Positions 34,198 to 42,089 of a DNA stretch of 64,000 nt are shown piece by piece. Source of the DNA: Pseudomonas fluorescens (GTDB lineage: Bacteria > Pseudomonadota > Gammaproteobacteria > Pseudomonadales > Pseudomonadaceae); assembly GCF_001708445.1 (NCBI RefSeq), contig NZ_CP015637.1, positions 3,659,001 through 3,723,000 of the forward strand, read 5' to 3'. Positions within the stretch are counted from its first letter, which is position 1; every line of letters starts with the position of its first letter. Below the pieces are notes generated by a model. That model was not told the origin of the DNA. It made no database searches and saw only the letters and a list, made by a program, of their open reading frames with translations. A program made the translations under genes and the position numbers.

Positions 34198-36573
34198 ATG
34201 AGCAGTCATCACAACGATAAAGCGACCTTTCTTGAGCGCCTGATCTTCAACAACCGCCCGGCGGTTATCGTCATTTGCCTGCTGGTGAGTGTGTTCCTGT
34301 TCTGGCAGGCGACGTTGATTCGCCCGTCCACCAGCTTTGAAAAAATGATCCCGCTCAAGCACCCCTTCATCGAGAAGATGATGGAACACCGCAACGACCT
34401 GGCCAACCTGGGCAACACGGTGCGCATCTCGGTGGAGGCCAAGGACGGTGACATCTTCACGAAGGAGTACATGGAGACCCTGCGCCAGATCAACGACGAG
34501 GTGTTCTACATCTCCGGCGTCGACCGCTCGGGCCTCAAGTCGCTGTGGAGCCCCAGCGTGCGCTGGACCGAAGTGACCGAAGAAGGTTTTGCCGGTGGTG
34601 AAGTGATCCCGCAGAGCTACAACGGCTCGCCGCAAAGCCTCGACCAACTGCGCAACAACGTGCTCAAGTCAGGCCAGGTCGGGCGCCTGGTGTCCAACGA
34701 TTTCAAGTCGAGCATTGTCGATATCCCACTGCTGGAGTCCTACCCGGACCCGCAGGACCAGGGCAAGCTACTGGCCCTGGATTACCGCAAGTTCTCCCAT
34801 GAACTGGAAGACAAGATCCGCGACAAGTTCGAAGCGCAGAACCCCAACGTCAAGATCCATATCGTCGGCTTTGCCAAGAAGGTCGGCGACCTGATCGACG
34901 GCCTGGTGATGGTGGTGCTGTTCTTCGGCGTTGCGTTCGTCATCACCCTGGTTCTATTGCTGTGGTTCACCAACTGCCTGCGCAGCACGGTCGCGGTATT
35001 GAGTACCACGCTGGTGGCGGTGGTCTGGCAACTGGGCTTGATGCACTTCTTCGGCTTCGGGCTGGACCCGTATTCGATGCTGGTGCCGTTCCTGATCTTC
35101 GCCATCGGTATTTCCCATGGCGTGCAGAAGATCAACGGTATCGCCCTGCAATCCAGTGAGGCCGACAACGCGCTGACCGCCGCGCGGCGTACCTTCCGGC
35201 AACTGTTCCTGCCGGGGATGATCGCGATCCTCGCGGATGCCGTGGGCTTTATCACGCTGTTGATCATCGACATCGGGGTGATCCGTGAACTGGCCATCGG
35301 CGCGTCCATCGGCGTGGCGGTGATCGTGTTCACCAACCTGATCCTGCTGCCGGTGGCGATTTCCTATGCCGGCATCAGCCAGCGCGCCATCGCCCGCAGC
35401 AAGAAGGATGCACACCGCGACCACCCGTTCTGGCGCCTGCTGTCGAAATTTGCCAGCGCCAAAGTGGCGCCGGTCTCGATCCTGCTCGCGCTGGTCGCCT
35501 TCGGCGGCGGCCTCTGGTACAGCCAGAACCTGAAGATCGGCGACTTGGACCAAGGCGCGCCGGAGCTGCGCCCGGACTCGCGCTACAACAAGGACAACAA
35601 CTTCATCATCAGCAACTACTCGACCAGTTCCGACGTGCTGGTGGTGATGGTCAAGACCAAGGCCGAAGGTTGCTCGCGCTATGAAGCCATGGCGCCGATC
35701 GACCAGTTGATGTGGAAGATGCAGAACACCGAGGGCGTGCAGTCGGCGATCTCGCTGGTGACCGTGTCCAAGCAGATGATCAAGGGCATGAACGAGGGCA
35801 ACCTGAAATGGGAAACCCTGTCGCGTAACCCGGATGTCCTGAACAACTCCATCGCCCGCGCCGATGGCCTGTACAACAACAATTGCTCGCTGGCGCCGGT
35901 GCTGGTGTTCCTCAACGACCACAAGGCCGAAACCCTCGACCGCGCGGTGCATGCGGTGCAGGCGTTCGCCAAGGAGAACAACAAGGACGGCCTGGAGTTC
36001 ATCCTCGCCGCCGGTAACGCCGGGATCGAAGCGGCCACCAACGAAGTGATCAAGGCGTCGGAGCTGACCATCCTGATCCTGGTGTACCTGTGCGTGGCCA
36101 CCATGTGCATGATCACCTTCCGTTCCTGGGCGGCGACCCTGTGCATCGTGCTGCCGTTGGTGCTGACCTCGGTACTGGGCAACGCGCTGATGGCGTTCAT
36201 GGGGATCGGCGTCAAGGTCGCGACCTTGCCGGTGGTGGCCCTGGGCGTGGGGATTGGCGTGGACTACGGCATCTACATCTACAGTCGCCTGGAAAGCTTC
36301 CTGCGCGCCGGCCTGCCACTGCAAGAGGCCTACTACCAGACGCTCAAGTCCACCGGCAAGGCCGTGCTGTTTACTGGCCTGTGCCTGGCGATCGGCGTGT
36401 GCACCTGGATCTTCTCGGCGATCAAGTTCCAGGCCGACATGGGCCTGATGCTGACCTTCATGCTGCTGTGGAACATGTTTGGCGCGCTGTGGCTGCTGCC
36501 GGCGCTGGCCCGCTTCCTGATCAAGCCCGAGAAACTGGCGGGGCAGAAGGGCAATTCGCTGTTTGCCCACTGA
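34198..36573 (+). CDS. RND-superfamily (MMPL type) transporter
   Basis: 791-aa inner-membrane protein with 12 predicted helices in two MMPL-like halves. Helix 1 is at about 18-37, a periplasmic loop at about 40-230, five helices at about 235-400 (LLWFTNCLRSTVAVLSTTLV, FLIFAIGISHGVQKINGI), a second loop at about 430-620 and the last helices at about 625-775 (ALGVGIGVDYGIYIYSRLES). The GxxxDY(G) motif in the second half is the probable proton-relay site. It has no adaptor or TolC partner nearby, unlike drug-efflux HAE pumps. It resembles the hydrophobe/lipid exporters paired with YCF48-type proteins. The substrate is unknown. Confidence 0.88.
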   Translation: MSSHHNDKATFLERLIFNNRPAVIVICLLVSVFLFWQATLIRPSTSFEKMIPLKHPFIEKMMEHRNDLANLGNTVRISVEAKDGDIFTKEYMETLRQINDEVFYISGVDRSGLKSLWSPSVRWTEVTEEGFAGGEVIPQSYNGSPQSLDQLRNNVLKSGQVGRLVSNDFKSSIVDIPLLESYPDPQDQGKLLALDYRKFSHELEDKIRDKFEAQNPNVKIHIVGFAKKVGDLIDGLVMVVLFFGVAFVITLVLLLWFTNCLRSTVAVLSTTLVAVVWQLGLMHFFGFGLDPYSMLVPFLIFAIGISHGVQKINGIALQSSEADNALTAARRTFRQLFLPGMIAILADAVGFITLLIIDIGVIRELAIGASIGVAVIVFTNLILLPVAISYAGISQRAIARSKKDAHRDHPFWRLLSKFASAKVAPVSILLALVAFGGGLWYSQNLKIGDLDQGAPELRPDSRYNKDNNFIISNYSTSSDVLVVMVKTKAEGCSRYEAMAPIDQLMWKMQNTEGVQSAISLVTVSKQMIKGMNEGNLKWETLSRNPDVLNNSIARADGLYNNNCSLAPVLVFLNDHKAETLDRAVHAVQAFAKENNKDGLEFILAAGNAGIEAATNEVIKASELTILILVYLCVATMCMITFRSWAATLCIVLPLVLTSVLGNALMAFMGIGVKVATLPVVALGVGIGVDYGIYIYSRLESFLRAGLPLQEAYYQTLKSTGKAVLFTGLCLAIGVCTWIFSAIKFQADMGLMLTFMLLWNMFGALWLLPALARFLIKPEKLAGQKGNSLFAH

Positions 36574-36578
36574 GCCCT

Positions 36579-36605
36579 GGGGTGAGGGCGTCTGGCCCTC
36601 ACCCC
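36579..36605. terminator. Hairpin between convergent genes
   Basis: GGGGTGAGGGC (36579-36589) and GCCCTCACCCC (36595-36605) form a perfect 11-bp stem with a 5-nt loop between the RND stop and the giant-protein stop. There is no T-run, so it probably stabilises 3' ends or blocks read-through in both directions. Confidence 0.6.
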
Positions 36606-36627
36606 AAGGTGGACCTTCAGGCCGGTA

Positions 36628-39600
36628 TCACGGGTTCGCTCGCGGTAGCGGCGCGATCGCCAGGAAAATCTGGTCGACGGGAGGCGTGATCAGTACATAG
36701 ACAATGTTGGTGACCGGTTCGCTGCCGGGGTCCCGGAGGTTGCGCAAGTAGGCTTGGACGTGTTCCTTGAGCAAATCCTTCTGGGTGAATTTGCGCTGTT
36801 CGGGCAGCTTCAAATGCGCCCGGGTGTAACGGGCGGGCGGGGCGTCGGCCGTGGCGTAGTGGAAGTGCGCGTACCACAACACCGCCGGCGGTTTTTTCGC
36901 CTTGTCGTAAACCGCGTATTCGGTGAAGAAGTCGCCGCTGAGGGTCGGACGTTGCGGGTCGGCCAGGCTCGTCAGGTTGATGTCGATTTCTTGATGCTCC
37001 CACAGGTAGTTGAGGCTCTCCGGTGTCGGCCATTGGCGCTTGTAGGCTTCACTGCACACGCGTTGAGCCTGCCGGTTCATATCCCGGGCCTGCGCGAGGT
37101 ATTCGTCGACCAGGTCCTGGGCCGATAGCTTGTCGAGGTGATCGCGCTGTATTTCCTCGGCCAGTGCCGTGAGTTTTCTCGCATGGCCAGTGAGCAGTTC
37201 ATCCCAGTCGCCCGGATTGACCTGCTGACGGGTGAGGGGCGAGTCGAGTTTTTGCTGGTCGGTCGCAATCGTGTGATCAATGCCTTTGCGCTGTTCGATC
37301 AGCGCCTGGCCAAGGCTTTTGAGGGTGGCGAGTGAGCGGCTCTGTGGTTCGGTTGGCACCGGGGCGGCAGGTTCGTCTTCGGTGGCTGCCCAGCCGTCTT
37401 CGTGTCGGCTGAAGGCGCTGACGGTTTCACCGGTCAGCGTATCGGTGATGGTGAAACGTTCCTCGGCGCCTTGTGCACCGGCAGGCTTGAGTTCGCCGAT
37501 GAGGTATTGCTTCCTACGGGTTTTGAAGACACGTTTTGTCGGCAGTTTGGGGCGCAGGTTTTTTGACAGGGGCAGCTCCACGTCCAGCGCTTCCTGCTTG
37601 CGCACCACGGCTTCCAGCTCGTTTTGTGCAAGCGCCTTGGCATATTCGAGACCTTTGAGCAGGCGCTCGGACTCCGGGCGCAGTCGACGCGGGTTGATGA
37701 CCTTGAGTGCGCGGATGGCCTCTTCATAGCGGTTGTACTGCTTGAGGACCGTCTCGTAGACATCCCGTTGTTCGGCCAGCGGGTATTCGGCGCTGCTGCG
37801 CACTTCAACGTGAGACAGCAGCACCTCGAACAGGTCGATGTGCTCAAGGCGCCTGATGTAGAGGTCTTCTTCGGGCGGCGGCACGGTATCGGTCATTTCC
37901 ACGCTGACAGCGGCGAGATAATTCAGCGCATTGAGTTTCAGGTTGTCGGAAAAAAAATGCTGTGGGAAGGCGATTTCATCCAGCAGTTTTTGACGTACCA
38001 CCCGCCCGGCCCGCGAGTCCTGTTCCAGCCGTTGAAGGGTGTTCTCCATGGCTGCCGAGACCTCGCCCATGTGCTGGCGGATGTTGGCCGACTCAATGGC
38101 GTTGCTGATGTATTCGTTGTAGACGGTGCGGTCGCCCAGCAAATTGTCGATAAACATCCGGCGCGCCATCTCTGCCATCGGCTCCCCCGCGCGGGAGAAG
38201 CGCATGGCGTTGAGCCGGCCCAATAGCAAGGTGTGAATGAACAGCTGTTGATCCCAGATGGTGTTGAGGATTTTCTCGCGGTCGCGCACGTGCGCACCCG
38301 CCCCACCGACTTTTTCCAGTTCCTGGCCCAGCGTGACCATTTCCAGGCGCGGGGGGAGCGACTGGGCAAACAAGACTTCCAGGTTTTGCAGCAGAATCTC
38401 GAATTCGCTACGCAGCGTCTGGTGCCTGAGGGTTTCCTGCTGGTGGCGTGCTTCCAGCCCCGGCCTTTGTGCATCAGTCGCCTTTTTCAGCAGCTCTGCC
38501 GTCAGTTGGACGATCTTGCGTTGATGCTTCAGGGCATCCAATGCGTTTTGTGTGGGTTTAAGCGATGCATCGAATGGCTCCAGCAGTTGCGGGATTTCTT
38601 GGCTGAGTGCCTGTACGCGCGCGAGCACCTGCTCTTTCTTGCGCCGGTTTTGCGCTTGCAGTTCGTCCTTTCTGCCGCCGCCCAACAGCTTCAGCCCAGG
38701 GTCGAGGGTCCAGCGGCCCCTCCCGTCGGTCTTGAGCTTGATACCGGGGTGGTCTGGATGCTCAGGGTGAATGATGAACACCTCGCCAAAGCCCGGAACA
38801 ATACTGACCCTGAACAACAAGCCGCCGACGGAGGCATGCCATCGGCCGTCAATGCTGTACAACCCCGCGTGGGGGCCGATCTTGACCGGCTCTGGTGCGG
38901 GCGTGGGCCAGGCGATGTTGACGGATCGCAGTTTGTCCAACAGCCTGGCCGAGGCGCTGTCGCTGGCCAGGGAATGGTCAAAATCCATCAGCGTGCGGCC
39001 ACCCCCCGGTGGTTCCGCGGGCAGGCCGACAATGCCGCGCGCAACCACTGCTGTTCGCGTTGTTGCCGGGCCGGGCAGCGGGTGCCTGAAGGGCTCGAGG
39101 GTCAGGGCTTGTGCATCGAACGGTGGGGTGTCGGCAACGGGAGCCGGGGTGCCGTGATGGATCATCAACAGGCTGATGTTGAGCAACAGGTCGACCCACG
39201 CCAGCTCCCTCGCGGTGGGGTTGTCACTTTCCAGCGCCGGCAGGTCTTGGGTGAGGCCTTGCGCCAGTTGCAGGAGCCAACCGACTGCCGCCAAAGGCCC
39301 GCGCACGGCCATCAACAGCGTATTGAACCCCAGTTGCATACCTTCCAGGATCAGCGCCCAGCGGCTTTCGCGGTTGGACGTCGACTCGCGCTCGGCCTGG
39401 TCCAACAGCTGTCGGGTTTCACTGCCAAACAGGTACTCCATGAGGTTGCCGTGGTTGAGTGACTGAAGCAGTTCGCCACCGCTTTCGTCGCCAGCCCCCG
39501 CCAGTTCTGCGGGCGTGGGTACCCTGGGCAGGCTGTCGAACTCCGAACCCATGCCGACACGCACGATGTGGGGTTGCGTAAAACCGCCATGGCTGTAGAT

Positions 39601-41529
39601 CGCCCTGGCAGCGTCCGGCAACCAGGCCAGGACGCTGTCCTGCAGGGGGCCGGGCTGCACGATGGCTGCGAGCAATTGCTCGCGGCGGGCGAATTCGCGC
39701 AGTGAGTCGGGATAGGCTGGACGATAAAGCACGTGCGGCCCCAACTGGGTGTCGAGAGGCTCGATGATGAACATGTTTTGCACGACATCCGCCGTCGCCC
39801 CAGGCCTGCGCAGAAACGCCAGCGGGCGAATGACGATGGCGTTGCCGTCGATGCGACGCGCCATGGGGTCGGGATCGAGCACCGCGTTCACATATTGGAC
39901 GCCTCGGGAGGTCAGGCCCGCTTCGCCTTTGATTTTGTGCTCCAACGCCCGGATTTTCAGGTGGATGGGCCGTTGCTGCTGGAACAGCCGCTGGCGTTTT
40001 TGCGCCGCCTCGGTGTCGCTCATCAGCGCCTGGCGCAGGTAGTTGGGGTAATTCTTACCGATGTCGACACGCTGGATCAGTTGGAGGATGTAGTCGGCGG
40101 TCAGCCAGGCTTCCACTTCCCGGCCCCAGCGGTGGCTTAGGGTCATGCGCCCTTTGGGTCTTCCCGAGAGGTTCTTCAGGGCCAGGTCCACCAGGGTCAT
40201 GGAGACCGGCTCGATGTAACCGCCCTCCAGGCTGCCCACCGGGACATGAAAGGTCAGCTCCACGTCATCGGCGGCGTACCCGGCAGACAATGTCTCCTGG
40301 CTGCAGGTACGCACGCCGCCCAGGGCCTCGGCGCGGTCCAGGCACAGTTGGTGGTTCAAGTGCTGGGTCGCGTAGCTGCGCAGTGTTTCCAGGCTGTCGA
40401 AGTCGGCGTCACCCAAGGTCAGGCGCCGGATCCCGGCTTGTTCGATCAGGCATTGGCGATAGGCCAGGCGGTCGGCGGCGCTGGCGCGTTGCAGCCAGAC
40501 GGGAAGGGCGGACTGGAGGGACGACAGGGTTGCCAGGGGCGTGGCGGCGGCGGTGAATAATCGGCCGGGGTTTACGGTGGTGGCGAACAACTGCTCGAGG
40601 GCGGTCACCGTAGACCTGGCGGGAAGTTCAATCGTGGCCAGGTCATCCAGTTGCTGGTTCAGTACCAGCGCGGCTTGTATCTCGAAGATATTGCCGTCGG
40701 GTTCATACTGCCGCCAGGTGATCTTGTCGGCCAGGAAACGTTGTTGCATGCGCTCGCCCCAGGCTTGGCCGAAGGCATCCAGGTCGGAGTATGAGTCGAT
40801 CTTGCCGTCGAGGCTGCACAGCAACACCTGCGTTCGGCTGACGATCAGGATCTCGCTGGCTTGCAGCGTGAGTCGGGCGCCTGCCCGTTCCAACTCCGTC
40901 TCCAGGGTATAGGCGCGCACCGCGTTCTCGGGCCAGGGGCGTGCGGCGCGGGTGACTCTGTCGGGATAGCGGCTCAAGATGCTGAGGATGTTCAGTGGTT
41001 GGGCTGCGTCACCGGCCTGGCGCGTGGCGGATTCGAGCAGCGAGCCTTGCAGCACATCGGCCAGCCATTTCCAGCGACTAACGCCGGCGTCACTGTCCTG
41101 GCTCCAATAGGTTGCCAATGCCTGTTGAAAATCGATGAACAGAAGCGTGGGCAGTTCGTTGATGACCCCTTCGATGACCTCCAGGTCATAGTCGCGACTG
41201 CTCCCATTGATGGGATAGGTCAGGCGGTTGCCGGTGACTCCGCTCAAGTAGCTGTCCAGGCCCAGGCGTGTCGATACATCGGGAAAGCTGCCATCAGCCA
41301 GGTAGCCCAGCGTGACCTCCAGCAAGGGGAGCAGGGTGCGACCGCCACCTTCACGGGGCACGGCTAATCGAAGGTCCGCGAGTGGGTAAGTCAGCGGCGG
41401 GTATTTTTCCTTGAGGTTGGTGGCGAGCAGTTGCGCGGTGACTGAGCGCAATGTCGGGCAGGTGCGGAACTGGGCTTCAACCGCTTGTCGGATCGGCTGT
41501 GCGGCAGGTGGGGTGTTTGGGGCAGGCAT
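36628..41529 (-). CDS. Giant DUF6543/dermonecrotic-toxin-like protein, copy 2
   Basis: 1633-aa paralogue of the protein at 24936-29825, in opposite orientation. Shared blocks in the same order include FRTCPTLRSVTAQLLATNLK near the N-terminus, FEIQAALVLNQQLDDL (about 300), VPVGSLEGGYIEPVSMTLVD (about 430), VIRPLAFLRRPGATADVVQN (about 590) and GLYSIDGRWHASVGGLLFRV (about 900). A coiled-coil-rich segment spans about 960-1300, with KRVFKTRRKQYLIGEL (about 1335) and DFFTEYAVYD...VLWYAHFHYATA...AHLKLPEQRKFTQKDL (about 1532-1580) at the end. An ATG 12 codons upstream exists, but AAGGAA sits 5-6 nt before the chosen ATG 41529. There is no signal peptide. The pair probably arose by tandem duplication and was separated by inversion. 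A secreted or effector role is inferred from family resemblance only. Confidence 0.8.
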   Translation of the reverse strand: MPAPNTPPAAQPIRQAVEAQFRTCPTLRSVTAQLLATNLKEKYPPLTYPLADLRLAVPREGGGRTLLPLLEVTLGYLADGSFPDVSTRLGLDSYLSGVTGNRLTYPINGSSRDYDLEVIEGVINELPTLLFIDFQQALATYWSQDSDAGVSRWKWLADVLQGSLLESATRQAGDAAQPLNILSILSRYPDRVTRAARPWPENAVRAYTLETELERAGARLTLQASEILIVSRTQVLLCSLDGKIDSYSDLDAFGQAWGERMQQRFLADKITWRQYEPDGNIFEIQAALVLNQQLDDLATIELPARSTVTALEQLFATTVNPGRLFTAAATPLATLSSLQSALPVWLQRASAADRLAYRQCLIEQAGIRRLTLGDADFDSLETLRSYATQHLNHQLCLDRAEALGGVRTCSQETLSAGYAADDVELTFHVPVGSLEGGYIEPVSMTLVDLALKNLSGRPKGRMTLSHRWGREVEAWLTADYILQLIQRVDIGKNYPNYLRQALMSDTEAAQKRQRLFQQQRPIHLKIRALEHKIKGEAGLTSRGVQYVNAVLDPDPMARRIDGNAIVIRPLAFLRRPGATADVVQNMFIIEPLDTQLGPHVLYRPAYPDSLREFARREQLLAAIVQPGPLQDSVLAWLPDAARAIYSHGGFTQPHIVRVGMGSEFDSLPRVPTPAELAGAGDESGGELLQSLNHGNLMEYLFGSETRQLLDQAERESTSNRESRWALILEGMQLGFNTLLMAVRGPLAAVGWLLQLAQGLTQDLPALESDNPTARELAWVDLLLNISLLMIHHGTPAPVADTPPFDAQALTLEPFRHPLPGPATTRTAVVARGIVGLPAEPPGGGRTLMDFDHSLASDSASARLLDKLRSVNIAWPTPAPEPVKIGPHAGLYSIDGRWHASVGGLLFRVSIVPGFGEVFIIHPEHPDHPGIKLKTDGRGRWTLDPGLKLLGGGRKDELQAQNRRKKEQVLARVQALSQEIPQLLEPFDASLKPTQNALDALKHQRKIVQLTAELLKKATDAQRPGLEARHQQETLRHQTLRSEFEILLQNLEVLFAQSLPPRLEMVTLGQELEKVGGAGAHVRDREKILNTIWDQQLFIHTLLLGRLNAMRFSRAGEPMAEMARRMFIDNLLGDRTVYNEYISNAIESANIRQHMGEVSAAMENTLQRLEQDSRAGRVVRQKLLDEIAFPQHFFSDNLKLNALNYLAAVSVEMTDTVPPPEEDLYIRRLEHIDLFEVLLSHVEVRSSAEYPLAEQRDVYETVLKQYNRYEEAIRALKVINPRRLRPESERLLKGLEYAKALAQNELEAVVRKQEALDVELPLSKNLRPKLPTKRVFKTRRKQYLIGELKPAGAQGAEERFTITDTLTGETVSAFSRHEDGWAATEDEPAAPVPTEPQSRSLATLKSLGQALIEQRKGIDHTIATDQQKLDSPLTRQQVNPGDWDELLTGHARKLTALAEEIQRDHLDKLSAQDLVDEYLAQARDMNRQAQRVCSEAYKRQWPTPESLNYLWEHQEIDINLTSLADPQRPTLSGDFFTEYAVYDKAKKPPAVLWYAHFHYATADAPPARYTRAHLKLPEQRKFTQKDLLKEHVQAYLRNLRDPGSEPVTNIVYVLITPPVDQIFLAIAPLPRANP

Positions 41530-41700
41530 GGGAGTTCCTTTTCCGTTGAATGAAGACGCGCCCATGCACGTTAATGTGCCGTGTTCGGGGGAGGTGGTAG
41601 CCCGTTAGGGGGGAGGCGGCTTGTTAAGGGGGCACGGTGGGGCGCGCATTCGGAGTGGCTGCGATGGCGACGTGTTTTGGCGGGCAAGCCGTAATGCCTT

Positions 41701-41764
41701 TGTAGGAGCGAGGGGGACGCCTAGTTCTTGCTCGCGAAAAACGTCAACGATAACGCGTGTTTCC
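41701..41764. repeat. Right half of the interrupted BIME
   Basis: TGTAGGAGCGAGGGGGACGC followed by TTGCTCGCGAAAAACGTCAA and ending GATAACGCGTGTTTCC directly at the IS remnant. The last eight bases, GTGTTTCC, are the reverse complement of the GGAAACAC that flanks the intact IS at 29951-29958. Joined to 29887-29958, this half recreates a full BIME. Confidence 0.85.
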
Positions 41765-41841
41765 GGGGGTGTCAGAAATTTTGTGTTCGGGCATAACATG
41801 AGTAAGAGGTGCATGTATGCCAACCAAAAAGAAACCCGCGT
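41765..41841 (+). mobile_element. Remnant of an IS256-family end with eight transposase codons
   Basis: 77 bp identical to the right end of the IS at 29959-31321, in inverted orientation. It holds the terminal repeat GGGGGTGTCAG..., the leader and the codons for MPTKKKPA. Identity stops at 41841, where the sequence changes to an unrelated one and the reading frame ends at once. It is a truncated second IS copy. It marks the other junction of the inversion and lies 250 bp upstream of the TonB-receptor gene. Confidence 0.9.
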
Positions 41842-42089
41842 GACGTCTCGGCAGAAGGCAAGGCGTCGGAGTCTGCCGCAGCGAAAAGCGGCTGGATGAA
41901 CGGTTTTGAAAATCAGAAAGGGCTCACCACAGTCAGGAAAAAGACGCGAAAAACCTACCCAAAGGGCTACACAAAAAAGCGATCCAACCGATTGCAGTAC
42001 ACCACTCAAATAAAAACTGCTCTCATCCTTGCCCGATTTTCCTGCGTGCCCGTCATGGTTAATAGAACCTCCATTACGCAGGATTTCCC
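41842..42089. other. Region between IS remnant and TonB receptor, no gene accepted
   Basis: 248 bp of lower-GC sequence, A-rich around 41920-42020. A frame opens through it from inside the IS remnant, but it is a fusion of remnant and unrelated DNA and overlaps the receptor start in another frame. Possibly it retains debris from genes that once preceded the receptor. No convincing Fur box or ECF promoter could be fixed. Confidence 0.45.

Noticed and set aside
42007..42027. AT-rich stretch before the TonB receptor considered as a Fur box
   Set aside because: By eye it matches only about half of the 19-bp consensus; too weak to list as a site.
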